Below, in pieces: positions 36,664-46,217 of a DNA stretch of 64,000 nt (position 1 is its first letter; every line of letters starts with the position of its first letter). The position numbers were made by a program, and so were the translations under genes. Origin of the DNA: Deltaproteobacteria bacterium (GTDB lineage Bacteria; Desulfobacterota; Desulfobacteria; Desulfobacterales; Desulfosarcinaceae); NCBI GenBank assembly GCA_021824175.1, contig JAKALP010000004.1, positions 186,001-250,000 of the forward strand, read 5' to 3'. Under the pieces are notes generated by a model. The model was not told the origin of the DNA, made no database searches, and saw only the letters and a list, made by a program, of their open reading frames with translations.

Positions 36664-38054
36664 TTCTCTTCTCCTCGCGTCGCGGGTTTGAGGCGTTCCA
36701 CCAGCTGTTCGCCCAATCGATACACATTGCCGGCGCCCAGGGTCAGTACCACATCGCCGGGCTGTACTGTCTTTTCCAGTAAAGCCAGAGCTTCTTCCAT
36801 GCCGGCCACATAACTGACATCCTTGTGACCGCGGGCGCGGATGCTGTCGCACAAGGCGCGGCTGTCCACGCCTTCGATGGGCCGTTCGCTGGCCGCGTAT
36901 ATGGGCAGCACCAGCAGCACATCCGAGCGATAAAAGCTGCGGGCAAAGTCATCGAACAGCGCCTTGGTGCGGCTGTAGCGGTGCGGCTGGAAGACCACCA
37001 CCTTGCGCCGGGCCGGCCAGCCGTGATCCATGGCTTCCAATGTGGTTTTGATCTCCGTGGGGTGATGGCCATAGTCATCCACCACGGTAATCTTCTTTAC
37101 TTCACCTTTGATCTCCAAGCGCCGCTGTACGCCTTCGGCTTTTTCCAGAGCTTTTTTGATGCGATCAAAAGAAATTCCCAGCTCCAGGCCCACGGCGATA
37201 CCGGCCAGAGCGTTGTAAACATTGTGCTCGCCGGGCAGGGTGAGCAGGACTTGTCCCAAGACTTGCCCCTGGCGCACCACGCTAAAACTGCTGCTCAGAC
37301 CGCTCAGGACCACTTCCTTGGCTTGCAGATCGGCTTGGGGATTGGTGCCGTAGGTCACGAAGCGTTTGCGCACCTGGGGGATCAGGTCCTGCACGGCTTC
37401 ATTGTCCAGGCATAACACCGCCAAACCATAGAAGGGGATGCGATCGATGAAGTTGAGAAATACGCGCTTGATATCATCCAAGTCTTTGTAGAAGTCCAAG
37501 TGCTCGCGGTCGATGTTGGTAACCACGGCAATGGCCGGCGAATACTTCAAGAACGATCCATCGCTTTCATCGGCCTCGGCCACGATGTAATCGCCTTTGC
37601 CCAGCACGGCGTTGGTGCCGATGCTCTTGATTTTGCCGCCGATGACCACCGTGGGGTCCAGTCCGCCGGCGGCCAGGATGGAAGCCACCAATGAAGTCGT
37701 AGATGTTTTGCCATGGGCCCCGGCAATGGCCACGCTGTACTTCAGGCGCATCAACTCGGCCAGCATCTCGGCCCGCGGAATGACCGGCACCGAAGCCTGG
37801 ATGGCGGCATGCACTTCGGGATTGGAGGGATCAATGGCCGAAGAGACCACCACCACATCAGCGCCCGCAATCTGCTCGGCGCCATGGCCTTCAAATACCT
37901 TGGCGCCCAGCCGCGCCAGGCGCTCGGTGATGTCCGAGCCGCGCAGATCCGAGCCCGACACCTTATAATTCAGGTTGAGCAGCAGCTCGGCAATGCCGCT
38001 CATGCCGATGCCGCCGATGCCTACGAAGTGAATGTGGTATTGATTGCGATACAT
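36660..38054 (-). CDS. murC: UDP-N-acetylmuramate--L-alanine ligase
   Basis: A 464-residue Mur ligase. The N-terminal domain has HFVGIGGIGMSGIAELL; the ATP loop is GAHGKTSTTSLVASIL (about residues 111-126); DDYGHHPTEIKTTL and QPHRYSRTKALFDDF mark MurC. It adds L-Ala to UDP-MurNAc with ATP. It is followed directly by ftsQ (four-base overlap) without murB between, which is the usual order elsewhere. The 210-base gap upstream is filled with CCCGTTG repeats. Confidence 0.96.
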   Translation of the reverse strand: MYRNQYHIHFVGIGGIGMSGIAELLLNLNYKVSGSDLRGSDITERLARLGAKVFEGHGAEQIAGADVVVVSSAIDPSNPEVHAAIQASVPVIPRAEMLAELMRLKYSVAIAGAHGKTSTTSLVASILAAGGLDPTVVIGGKIKSIGTNAVLGKGDYIVAEADESDGSFLKYSPAIAVVTNIDREHLDFYKDLDDIKRVFLNFIDRIPFYGLAVLCLDNEAVQDLIPQVRKRFVTYGTNPQADLQAKEVVLSGLSSSFSVVRQGQVLGQVLLTLPGEHNVYNALAGIAVGLELGISFDRIKKALEKAEGVQRRLEIKGEVKKITVVDDYGHHPTEIKTTLEAMDHGWPARRKVVVFQPHRYSRTKALFDDFARSFYRSDVLLVLPIYAASERPIEGVDSRALCDSIRARGHKDVSYVAGMEEALALLEKTVQPGDVVLTLGAGNVYRLGEQLVERLKPATRGEEK

Positions 38055-38056
38055 TG

Positions 38057-38264
38057 TTCCGTTGTCCGTTTGCCCGTTTGCCCGTTGCCCGTTGCCCGTG
38101 TGCCCGTTGCCCGTGTGCCCGTTAGCCCGTGTGCCCGTTTGCGCGTATTTCTTTTTTCGTTTTACTTCTCCGTTTGACTGCTTGATTCAGCGTTCAACCA
38201 ATGTGTTTTGATTCCCCGTTTTTCTCCTTAACGGGCGAACGGGCAACGGGCAAACGGGCGAACG
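38057..38264. repeat. Inverted pair of CCCGTTG/CCCGTGT repeats between murG and murC
   Basis: The left arm (38057-38143) is about a dozen 7-8-base units such as cccgttg, cccgtgtg and cccgttt. The right arm (38230-38264) reads acgggcgaacgggcaacggg, then caaacggg, its reverse complement. Spacer about 85 bases. The left arm begins within three bases of the murC start codon. Confidence 0.85.
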
Positions 38265-38265
38265 C

Positions 38266-39387
38266 TTATCTTCCAATCAACTGGTAAAGATCATCCACAA
38301 TCGTCAGCGCCGCCTCGGGCCGGCCCAGGGTCATGGCCTTGCCGGCCATGTCGGCCAGGCGCGTCCGGTCTTGCATATACGCCAAAATGGTTTTGGCCAG
38401 AATCTCTCCATTGAGATCTTTCTGGGCGATCATTTCCGCCGCGCCGGTTGTCACCAGGGCCTGGGCATTGCTGGTCTGATGATCATCGGCCGCGTGGGGG
38501 AAAGGTACGAATACGGCCGCCCGCCCCACGGCGGTGATTTCGGCCACGGTGGTGGCGCCGGCCCGGCAGATGATCAAATCCGCCTGCAGGTAGAGTTCGG
38601 CCACTTCGTTAAAAAAGGCCTTTACCTGGGCTGAAATTCCAGCTTCGGCATAAGCTTTGGCCACATCGGCTTCGTCTTCGGTGCCGGTTTGATGGACCAC
38701 ATGCAATTCGGTTTGATCTTTCAATAGCGGCAATGCTTCCATCATGGCTTGATTGATGGCATGGGCTCCCTGGCTGCCACCCAGAAGTAAAAGATCGAAC
38801 CGTCTCTTTTCTTTTATAGCGGGTTGCTGATCGCCCAGGGCGATGATCTCATCGCGCACCGGGTTGCCGGTAATTACAGTCTTGTGAGGATTAAAACGGC
38901 GCCCAGTGTCTTTAAAAGTCAAATACACGCGCTTGACGATCCTTCGCAGCAACCGGTTGGTCAGACCTGGGAGCTGGTTTTGCTCATGCAAGGCCGTGGG
39001 AATTCCTTTGAGCCAGGCCGCAACTACTACCGGCCCGGCCGAGTAGCCACCCACTCCTAATACTACGTGAGGAGCAAACTCCCGCAAAATGGCCGCCGAA
39101 CAGCTAATGGCGCGCGGGATCTTGAACAAAGCGCGCAATTGCTTCCAGGCGCCGCGGTGCTTGATTCCTTCGATGGGGATGGTTTTATATGGCCAGCCCA
39201 GTCGGTTGAGCACATTGGTATCCAGGGGCCGTCCGGAATTGATAAACATCACTTTGTTATGGCTGTGCCGGGCCAGGAAGGCCTGGGCCACAGCCACGCC
39301 CGGAAACAGATGACCCCCTGTGCCGCCACCGGCCACGATCAGGCGCTGGCCGTTGCCAGCCCCGTATGGTTCAAGCACGTTGGTCAT
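38266..39387 (-). CDS. murG: UDP-GlcNAc--MurNAc-(pentapeptide) pyrophosphoryl-undecaprenol GlcNAc transferase
   Basis: A 373-residue GT-B glycosyltransferase. The glycine loop GGGTGGHLFPGVAVAQAF is at the N-terminus, LGVGGYSAGPVVVAAWL follows near residue 90, and LLLGGSQGAHAIN plus ICRAGATTVAEI form the UDP-GlcNAc site. It makes lipid II at the inner membrane face. I chose ATG 39387 because GGGG is six bases upstream; it overlaps ftsW by 17 bases. A TTG at 39399 is an alternative. Confidence 0.95.
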   Translation of the reverse strand: MTNVLEPYGAGNGQRLIVAGGGTGGHLFPGVAVAQAFLARHSHNKVMFINSGRPLDTNVLNRLGWPYKTIPIEGIKHRGAWKQLRALFKIPRAISCSAAILREFAPHVVLGVGGYSAGPVVVAAWLKGIPTALHEQNQLPGLTNRLLRRIVKRVYLTFKDTGRRFNPHKTVITGNPVRDEIIALGDQQPAIKEKRRFDLLLLGGSQGAHAINQAMMEALPLLKDQTELHVVHQTGTEDEADVAKAYAEAGISAQVKAFFNEVAELYLQADLIICRAGATTVAEITAVGRAAVFVPFPHAADDHQTSNAQALVTTGAAEMIAQKDLNGEILAKTILAYMQDRTRLADMAGKAMTLGRPEAALTIVDDLYQLIGR

Positions 39388-40495
39388 GTCGGGCCCCAAT
39401 GTTCATCAAAATACCGATGCTGGCCATGTTAAGCACCAGCGATGTCCCGCCGTAACTTAAAAACGGCAGAGCCAGCCCCTTGGTGGGCAGCATTCCCAGA
39501 CAGACCCCCATGTTGATGGAGACTTGCAGGGCCAATGCGAAAGTGATGCCGGTCGCCATCAGCATGCCGAACGTGTCGGTGCACGTGTTGGCAATGCGGA
39601 TGCCGCGCCACAAAATCGTGCTGTACAATCCTATTACGAGCAAAACGCCCCACAACCCCAATTCTTCGCCGATGACGGCGAAGATAAAGTCGGTGTGCGG
39701 TTCAGGCAGGTAGAAGAGCTTTTGGCTGCCTTTGCCGATGCCCGCGCCCCATACGCCGCCCGTGCCAAAGGCCATCATGGCGTGAATGATTTGATAGCCT
39801 TTATCGGTGGGGTCATTCCAGGGGTTGAGGAAGGCCATCAACCGTTCAAAACGATAAGGCTTGCTGATTACAAGATAGGCGAAAATAGCGATCACCGGCG
39901 CCAGCGGTGCGAGCAAGTGGCGCAAGGGGACACCGCCCACGAACATCATCAGCCAGGTCAGGGCAGCGAAAATCACGGTGGAGCCAAAATCCGGCTGCAG
40001 CATCAACAATACGCTGAAGACCAGCAGGACAATGGCATGGGGCACGAAGCCGATACTGAAAATTTTTACTGCCTCCTGCTTTTTGGTCAGGGAGTAAGCC
40101 AGGAAGATAATCAATGCCAGGCGCGCCACTTCCGAGGGCTGGAAGGAGGCCGGCCCCAGCCGTAGCCAACGCGCCGAACCGCCGGCGGTCATGCCCGCGC
40201 CGTCGAACTGAACGGCAACGAGCAATCCGAAGGAGACAAAGAGCAAAGGATAAGTGAATACACGGTAGATGCGGTATGGGATGTGGCTGAAGATCACCAA
40301 CGCCAGAATTCCCAGAAAACAGAAAATGGTTTGCTTCTTCAGGAAGAAAAGATCGCTGCTGAATTTCTTCAAAGCCACGGCCGAACTGGCGCTATACACC
40401 ATGATCACGCCGATGCCCACCAGAATAAAGACGGCGAACAGCATGCCTGGATCATAGGTTTGGGGTGCCAGGCCCCTGGCTGAAGACTTGATCAC
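39371..40495 (-). CDS. ftsW: Septal peptidoglycan polymerase FtsW (SEDS family)
   Basis: A 374-residue integral membrane protein with about ten hydrophobic segments. SEDS signatures include VMVYSASSAVALKKF, GSARWLRLGPASFQPSEVA (which precedes the catalytic Asp loop), KPYRFERLMAFLNPW and GLALPFLSYGGTSLVLNM. It polymerises lipid II at the septum with FtsI. The start overlaps the murD stop by four bases (ATGA) and the end overlaps murG, so translation is coupled. Confidence 0.95.
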   Translation of the reverse strand: MIKSSARGLAPQTYDPGMLFAVFILVGIGVIMVYSASSAVALKKFSSDLFFLKKQTIFCFLGILALVIFSHIPYRIYRVFTYPLLFVSFGLLVAVQFDGAGMTAGGSARWLRLGPASFQPSEVARLALIIFLAYSLTKKQEAVKIFSIGFVPHAIVLLVFSVLLMLQPDFGSTVIFAALTWLMMFVGGVPLRHLLAPLAPVIAIFAYLVISKPYRFERLMAFLNPWNDPTDKGYQIIHAMMAFGTGGVWGAGIGKGSQKLFYLPEPHTDFIFAVIGEELGLWGVLLVIGLYSTILWRGIRIANTCTDTFGMLMATGITFALALQVSINMGVCLGMLPTKGLALPFLSYGGTSLVLNMASIGILMNIGARHDQRA

Positions 40496-41859
40496 TTCAA
40501 CTCTCCCACGGCGCGGCGAAAAGTCGCGCCGCGCTCGGCATAGTTGGCGAACATGTCAAAACTGGCGCAGGCCGGTGATAGCAGCACGGTATCGCCTGGC
40601 TGGGCCGCGGCAAAAGCGCGCCGAACCGCCTCGGGCAAGTCGACCGCGGTTTCGGTGCCTTGGGCCGGCGCCTGGGCCACGGCCTCCAGGATTTCATCAC
40701 GGGCTTCGCCGATCACAATCAGCTTTTTGGCCCGTCTACGGATATGATCAAACAGGGGCGCAAAATCATAACCCTTGTTGCGTCCGCCCATGATCAGCAC
40801 CACCGGCCGGTCAAAGCACTCCAGGGCCCGAATGACCGCATCCACATTGGTAGCCTTGGAATCGTTGATGAATTGCACGCCGTTGACCGTGCCCACCGGC
40901 TCCAGGCGGTGCGCCAAGGTCTGGAATTCGTTGATGGTGCGCTGCACGGCCGCCAGATCGGCATCCACGGCCATGGCGGCCAGGGTGGCGGCGGCGATGT
41001 TTTCACGGTTGTGGGGGCCCATCAGCGGCGCCTGGCTCAAATCGATGCGGCCTTCGGCCTTGCCCGGAATGTGAATGGCAATCTGTTTGGGCGTGATGAT
41101 GGCGCCAATGCCGGGCCCGCCGTTGGCCGGCGGCTGGGGGTAGAAATTCAACAGGCAAGCGCGGAGGTCCCGGCACTGGGCCTGAACCAGGGGATCGCCG
41201 CCATGGCAAATGGCATAGTCTTCGGGACCCTGGTTGCGGAACAGCCGTCCTTTGGAATCAGCGTAGGCCGCCACCGAATCGTAACGGTCCAGATGGTCGG
41301 GAGAGATGTTGAGCAGCACCGCGACATGGGGCCTGAAGGTTTCGGTGGTGTCGAGCTGAAAGCTGCTGATCTCGGCCACGATCGCATCCAGTTCAGCATC
41401 GCGTCCGGCGATTGCGATCAGCGGATTGCCGATATTGCCGCCCACGAAGACCCGCTTGCCCGAGGCCGCCAGCATGCGGCCCAGCAATTCGGTGGTGGTG
41501 GTTTTACCGTTGGTGCCGCTGATGGCCACAATGGGGGCCTTGATAAAACGGGCCGAGAGCTCGATTTCGCCGATCACCGGAATGCCTTTGCGCCGGGCCT
41601 CTTCCAGGGGCGCGATGGTATGGGGCACGCCCGGACTGATGACAATCATATGGGCCGCCGCCAAGGTATCCGGCCGGTGGCCGCCCAGTTCCAAGGCCAC
41701 TTCCAGACTGCGCACTTCCTGGGCAAAATGACCCAGCCCCTTTTCGGTGGCTTGATCCGTGACCGTTACCCGCGCCCCCTGGGATTTTAAAAAGCGGGCC
41801 ACGGCCAAACCGGTCCGGGCCAACCCCATCACCACCACATGTTTGTCTCTAAGGTCCAT
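40492..41859 (-). CDS. murD: UDP-N-acetylmuramoyl-L-alanine--D-glutamate ligase
   Basis: A 455-residue Mur ligase. I chose ATG 41859 (MDLRDKHVVVMGLARTGLA), five bases after the mraY stop, with TAGG before it. The ATP loop VAISGTNGKTTTTELLGRM is near residue 115, followed by NISPDHLDRY and FINDSKATNVDAVI. It adds D-Glu to UDP-MurNAc-L-Ala. It overlaps ftsW by four bases. Confidence 0.96.
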   Translation of the reverse strand: MDLRDKHVVVMGLARTGLAVARFLKSQGARVTVTDQATEKGLGHFAQEVRSLEVALELGGHRPDTLAAAHMIVISPGVPHTIAPLEEARRKGIPVIGEIELSARFIKAPIVAISGTNGKTTTTELLGRMLAASGKRVFVGGNIGNPLIAIAGRDAELDAIVAEISSFQLDTTETFRPHVAVLLNISPDHLDRYDSVAAYADSKGRLFRNQGPEDYAICHGGDPLVQAQCRDLRACLLNFYPQPPANGGPGIGAIITPKQIAIHIPGKAEGRIDLSQAPLMGPHNRENIAAATLAAMAVDADLAAVQRTINEFQTLAHRLEPVGTVNGVQFINDSKATNVDAVIRALECFDRPVVLIMGGRNKGYDFAPLFDHIRRRAKKLIVIGEARDEILEAVAQAPAQGTETAVDLPEAVRRAFAAAQPGDTVLLSPACASFDMFANYAERGATFRRAVGELK

Positions 41860-41864
41860 GTCGC

Positions 41865-42944
41865 CTACCGTAATTTGAGGGTGCTCATGCTTAGCAAAGC
41901 CAAGGCAATGGCGATGATCCAGAAGCGCACGATCACCTTGGGTTCCGGCCATCCCTTGAGTTCAAAGTGGTGATGCAAGGGGGCCATGCGAAAGATGCGT
42001 TTGCCGTGGGTCATTTTGAAGTAGCCCACCTGAAAGATGACCGAGAGTGCTTCCATCACAAACAGGCCGCCCACCAGGACCAGCACGATCTCCTGCTTGG
42101 TGGCCACGGCCACGGCACCCAGGCTGCCGCCCAGGGAGAGTGAGCCCACATCGCCCATGAAGACCTGCGCCGGGTAGGCGTTGAACCATAAAAAGCCCAG
42201 GCCCGCGCCGATCAAGGCTCCGCAAAAGATGGTGACCTCGCCGCAACCGGCCACATACTGAATCTGAAGGTATTCGGCCAGCTTCACATTGCCGGCCACA
42301 TAGGCGAAGATCATGTACGCCCCGGACGCGATGGTGACCGGCCCGATGGCCAGGCCATCCAGACCATCGGTCAGATTCACGGCGTTGGAGGCCCCCACGA
42401 TTACCAAAACAGCGAACAGCACATACCACCACCCCAGATCGCGGGTCAGGTATTTGAAGAACGGCACGGTCAGCTGGGTGTTGAATTCGGCATGCGTCAC
42501 TAGCAAAATCCCGATGATGGTGGCCACGATGGTTTGTAAAATCAGTTTGCCGCGGCCGCTCAGCCCCTTGCTGCGTTTCACTACTTGCTTGAGGTAGTCG
42601 TCGATAAAACCGATCAAGCCAAAACCGATAAGCACCAGCATCATGATCCAGACAAAGAAGTTGGTCAGGTCGGCCCAAAGCAAGGTGGCGGCGGCCACGG
42701 CCGAAATGATCAAGGTGCCGCCCATGGTGGGCGTGCCCGCTTTTTTAAGATGGGTTTGAGGACCGTCATCGCGCACATATTGGCCCACCTGCATCTGGGA
42801 GAGCTTGCGGATCATCCACGGTCCCAGGAAAAAACTGATGATGAAAGCGGTCAGCACGGCGTAAATGGTCCGGAAAGTGATGTACCGGAACACATTGAAC
42901 GCCGAGATGGTTGTGTGCAGCGGATAGAGAAGATGATAAAGCAT
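41865..42944 (-). CDS. mraY: Phospho-N-acetylmuramoyl-pentapeptide transferase
   Basis: A 359-residue inner-membrane enzyme with ten helices. Catalytic-region marks are [20 protein letters not shown] (adjacent Asp pair), [15 protein letters not shown] and the C-terminal [22 protein letters not shown] split by the HHH motif. It forms lipid I from UDP-MurNAc-pentapeptide. Upstream lies a TTATTGG inverted repeat instead of direct coupling to murF. Confidence 0.97.
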   Translation of the reverse strand: MLYHLLYPLHTTISAFNVFRYITFRTIYAVLTAFIISFFLGPWMIRKLSQMQVGQYVRDDGPQTHLKKAGTPTMGGTLIISAVAAATLLWADLTNFFVWIMMLVLIGFGLIGFIDDYLKQVVKRSKGLSGRGKLILQTIVATIIGILLVTHAEFNTQLTVPFFKYLTRDLGWWYVLFAVLVIVGASNAVNLTDGLDGLAIGPVTIASGAYMIFAYVAGNVKLAEYLQIQYVAGCGEVTIFCGALIGAGLGFLWFNAYPAQVFMGDVGSLSLGGSLGAVAVATKQEIVLVLVGGLFVMEALSVIFQVGYFKMTHGKRIFRMAPLHHHFELKGWPEPKVIVRFWIIAIALALLSMSTLKLR

Positions 42945-42952
42945 GGGTTACT

Positions 42953-43090
42953 CGTTTATTGGTTTATTGGTTTATTGGTTGAGTGGATCATGGTTCAACC
43001 TGCGCTCCATACCGTCTTTGTCTCTTCCGAATGGGTCATTGGCATTGGGCCTCTCACCGAATGACCGAATCAACCAATCAACGATTAGAC
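42953..43090. repeat. Inverted pair of TTGATTGG/TTTATTGG repeats between murF and mraY
   Basis: The left arm (42953-42986) repeats gtttattg three times then gttgagtg. The right arm (43060-43090) reads gaatcaaccaatcaacgatt. It covers the murF stop: the final codons and TGA (43078-43080) are repeat sequence. Confidence 0.85.
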
Positions 43091-44496
43091 GAATCCCCAT
43101 CGGCCCACTCCCGGATCGCCTTGACCACGGTCTCCATGGTCATCCCCCTGGAGCCCTTGACCAGAACCCAGGTGCCCGGCTCAAGGCGGCTGATAAGATC
43201 CTGGGCAATCTCTTCTTTACTTCCCGCAAGAAGCTGTTCCGCGCGCATGCCCGCGCCGCGCGCACCCTGGACCACCGCCTGGGCGTTGGGACCGTAGGCA
43301 TAGAGCCGATCAGGTCCGGCTTGGGCCGCCTTCTGGCCCACTTCGCGGTGCAGCGCTTCGGCCTGGGGCCCCAGTTCGCGCATGTCGCCCAGCACAATCA
43401 CGGCCGGCGCGGTTTTGCGCAAGGCCTTCAGTGTCTCAAAGGCTACGGCCATGGAAGAGGGGTTGGCATTATAGGTGTCGTCGATGATCTGAATTCCTTT
43501 GGCCGTACCAAGCACCTGCAGCCGGCCCTTGGTGGGCGCAAAGGCTTCCAGACCGGCTTTGATCTGGGAACCGGATACGCCGCTAAGATGGCCCACTGCC
43601 GCGGCCGCCAGGGCGTTAAGGACCATAAATCGGCCGGGCGTATGAAGCGCCACCGGCACCCGGTCGCCGGGCAGAACCAGCTCAAAAGCAACTCCGTCAC
43701 CGGTTTCGGCGATCTTTTCAGCGCGCACCATGGCTTGGGGCGACAGGCCGAAGAAAAAGACCCGGCGTTCGGTTTTAGCGGCCAGGGCCGCCACATGGGG
43801 ATTGTCCCGGTTCAATACCACCGTGCCCTTGGGATCGACTTGGGCCATCAATTCCCCTTTGGCCTGGGCCACCCCTTCCAGACTGCCCAGAAACTCCAAA
43901 TGCGCCGGCCCCACGTTGGTGATGACCCCGATGGTGGGGCGGCAGATGGCGCCCAGACGGGTGATTTCGCCGTGATGGTTCATGCCCAGCTCCAGGACCG
44001 CGGCCTGATGCTCGGGCGTGAGCTGGAACAGGGTCAGGGGCAGACCGATCTCATTGTTGAAGTTGCCATGGGTGGAGAGCGTGTTGAAGCGTTGGGCCAT
44101 CACCAGGCTGGTCATCTGGCGCGTGCTGGTTTTACCGTTGGAGCCGGTAATGGCTACCACGGGGATGTGGGCCTGACCGCGTTGAAAGCGAGCCAGGGCG
44201 CCCAGGGCCTTAACCGTATTGTCCACCGCGATGCAGGTCACGCCTTGGGCTCGCCACGCTTCATGATCCTGCGCAACAGTGGTGCCTTGTTCGATGACAA
44301 CCCCTTTGACCCCCATTTGAATCACCTGCGCCGTAAAAGTGTGCCCGTCGTGGGTTTCGCCGCGAATGGCCACAAAGAGCTGGTCGCGGCCGATGGTGCG
44401 CGAATCAATGCCCACGCCGTTAAAGCCGGCGCCGGACGGGCCATATAGCAGGCGGCCGCCGGTGGCTTGCAGGATTTGGTCAGGCGTCCAGTGCAT
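43078..44496 (-). CDS. murF: UDP-N-acetylmuramoyl-tripeptide--D-alanyl-D-alanine ligase
   Basis: A 472-residue Mur ligase. The ATP loop VVAITGSNGKTSTRQMTSLV is near residue 115; VLELGMNHHGEITRL and IIDDTYNANPSSM are MurF marks. It adds D-Ala-D-Ala to the UDP-tripeptide. The C-terminus ends DGDSSNR, where the last codons and stop come from a TTGATTGG-type repeat. The start at 44496 abuts another repeat of the same family. Confidence 0.96.
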   Translation of the reverse strand: MHWTPDQILQATGGRLLYGPSGAGFNGVGIDSRTIGRDQLFVAIRGETHDGHTFTAQVIQMGVKGVVIEQGTTVAQDHEAWRAQGVTCIAVDNTVKALGALARFQRGQAHIPVVAITGSNGKTSTRQMTSLVMAQRFNTLSTHGNFNNEIGLPLTLFQLTPEHQAAVLELGMNHHGEITRLGAICRPTIGVITNVGPAHLEFLGSLEGVAQAKGELMAQVDPKGTVVLNRDNPHVAALAAKTERRVFFFGLSPQAMVRAEKIAETGDGVAFELVLPGDRVPVALHTPGRFMVLNALAAAAVGHLSGVSGSQIKAGLEAFAPTKGRLQVLGTAKGIQIIDDTYNANPSSMAVAFETLKALRKTAPAVIVLGDMRELGPQAEALHREVGQKAAQAGPDRLYAYGPNAQAVVQGARGAGMRAEQLLAGSKEEIAQDLISRLEPGTWVLVKGSRGMTMETVVKAIREWADGDSSNR

Positions 44497-44497
44497 T

Positions 44498-44692
44498 TCG
44501 TTATTCGTTATTGGTTTATTGGTTATCGGTTGATCTGTTAATCGGTTAAATGGTTGTTGCTGTTTATTCGTTGTTTACTCCCCTCACCCCGGCGCTCTCC
44601 CCAGTGTATAGACCGGGGAGATAGGTAACAGACGTTCTAGGACATAGGTAATCCACTCAACGAATCAACCACTCAACGATTCAACGTTTCCA
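44498..44692. repeat. Inverted pair of TTATTGG/TTGATTCG repeats between murE and murF
   Basis: The left arm (44498-44580) contains ttcgttattcgttattggtt and related units. The right arm (44649-44692) reads ccactcaacgaatcaaccac, then tcaacgattcaacg. The right arm runs into murE and contains its TGA stop (44673-44675). Between the arms lies a GC-rich dispersed element (44580-44631). Confidence 0.85.
44580..44631. repeat. GC-rich dispersed element (copy 2)
   Basis: ccctcaccccggcgctctcc, then ccagtgtatagaccggggag and ataggta. It shares the tatagac-ggggag-taggta core with 24604-24690. It contains a small ctcccc/ggggag hairpin. Confidence 0.6.
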
Positions 44693-46217
44693 ACGCCTTC
44701 CCCGCTTCGATGCGGTCATCGAAGGGGAACTTCTCTTTGCCAATGATCTGGTACGGCTCATGACCTTTGCCGGCGATCAAAATGGTGTCACCAGGGCTGG
44801 CCGCCCGGATACCCAGGGCAATCGCTTTGCGCCGGTCCGCTTCCACCACATAGCCTTTGCCGGTGTAGTCATCGGGCAGCGCCGAAGGCATATAAAACCG
44901 CAGCCCCTGCTGGCGCACGCCTTCCACGATCTGGGTGATGATCTGTTCGGGGCGCTCGGTGCGCGGGTTGTCCGAGGTCACCACTACCAAGTCGCTGAAG
45001 CGCGCGGCAATGGCGCCCATGAGAGATCGTTTGGAGCGATCCCGGTCCCCGCCGCAGCCGAAGACGCAGATGATGCGCTGTTGGGTCAGGGTGCGCAGGG
45101 CGCTCAACACCTTTTCCAGTGCATCCGGCTTATGGGCATAATCCACGTAAACAAAGCGCCGGCCGCCAGGATCGACGACCCGCTCCAACCGGCCAGGTAC
45201 ATTGCCCAAGTGCTGGATGCCGGCCTGAATGGCCTGGGTCCCCAGATCCAGGGCCAGGGCCACGCCTACGGCATTGAGGATATTTTCCAAATTATGGTGG
45301 CCCACCAGGGCTGAATGGATTTTTAAATCGCCTTTGGGGGTACGAATCAGCGCCTCGATGCCTTCCAAACCGCATTGGGCCGAGAGCGCTTGGATATCTG
45401 CCGGGCCGGTCTGCCCAGTGGTCAAGCGCGGCAGATTGAGCTGCCCGGATAATTCCCGGCCCCGTTGATCATCGCTGTTGATCACGGCCCGCAGGGCGAC
45501 TTTGCCCACCGAAGCCGGCAGGTACCGCGTAAAAAGCGTGCGTTTGCTTTGCCAGTACTGCTCCATGTCGTGGTGGAAATCGAGATGGTCCTGGCTCAGG
45601 TTGGTGAAGACCGCCACATCCACATCGCAGGCATGCACACGGCTCAGATCCAAGGCGTGGGAAGAGATCTCCATGGCCACATGGGTGACGCCCGCGGCCT
45701 GCATCTGCGCCAGAATGCGCTGCAAATCGAGCGACTCCGGGGTGGTCACGGGGTTATCGAATACCTGGTCGTTGTAACGGTAGTTGACCGTGCCGATCAC
45801 CCCGACCTTCAGACCAGCGGCCCGCAGAATACTTTCAATCAGGTAGCAGGTGGTGGTTTTTCCGCTGGTGCCGGTGATGCCGACAATGGTCATGCGCCGG
45901 GAGGGATGACCGAAAAATTCAGCCCCCAATTGAGCCAGCGCCTTACGCGAGTCGCTGACCACAATTTCAGGAGCTTTGGCGCCAGTGGAATGCTCGCACA
46001 CTACGGCCGCGGCCCCGCGCTGGACCGCCTGGCCGATGAATTCATGGCCGTCGGCGGCAAACCCTTTAACGGCCACAAACAGACCGGCCGGTGTCACGGC
46101 CTGGGCGCGATAGAACACTTCGGTCACTTCCATTGCGCCGAGGGCCGCATCGCTGGTTCGACTTTTGCCGGCCGACCGCAAATTTTCAATGGCGTTAAGC
46201 AATTGCACCATTTTCAT
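44673..46217 (-). CDS. murE: UDP-N-acetylmuramoyl-L-alanyl-D-glutamate--2,6-diaminopimelate ligase
   Basis: A 514-residue Mur ligase. ATG 46217 overlaps the ftsI stop by four bases (ATGA). The ATP loop is VGITGTSGKTTTCYLIESI, and SHALDLSRVHACDVDVAVFTN and FGCGGDRDRSKR are family marks. DNPRTERP carries the DNPR motif that selects meso-diaminopimelate, so the cell wall is the usual Gram-negative type. It adds the third residue of the stem peptide. The C-terminus ends LETLNR, with the last codons and stop lying in a repeat arm. Confidence 0.97.
   Translation of the reverse strand: MKMVQLLNAIENLRSAGKSRTSDAALGAMEVTEVFYRAQAVTPAGLFVAVKGFAADGHEFIGQAVQRGAAAVVCEHSTGAKAPEIVVSDSRKALAQLGAEFFGHPSRRMTIVGITGTSGKTTTCYLIESILRAAGLKVGVIGTVNYRYNDQVFDNPVTTPESLDLQRILAQMQAAGVTHVAMEISSHALDLSRVHACDVDVAVFTNLSQDHLDFHHDMEQYWQSKRTLFTRYLPASVGKVALRAVINSDDQRGRELSGQLNLPRLTTGQTGPADIQALSAQCGLEGIEALIRTPKGDLKIHSALVGHHNLENILNAVGVALALDLGTQAIQAGIQHLGNVPGRLERVVDPGGRRFVYVDYAHKPDALEKVLSALRTLTQQRIICVFGCGGDRDRSKRSLMGAIAARFSDLVVVTSDNPRTERPEQIITQIVEGVRQQGLRFYMPSALPDDYTGKGYVVEADRRKAIALGIRAASPGDTILIAGKGHEPYQIIGKEKFPFDDRIEAGKALETLNR

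Noticed and set aside
38057-38264. CCCGTTG tandem as a possible CRISPR array
   Set aside because: Units are 7-8 bases with no unique spacers and no cas gene nearby.
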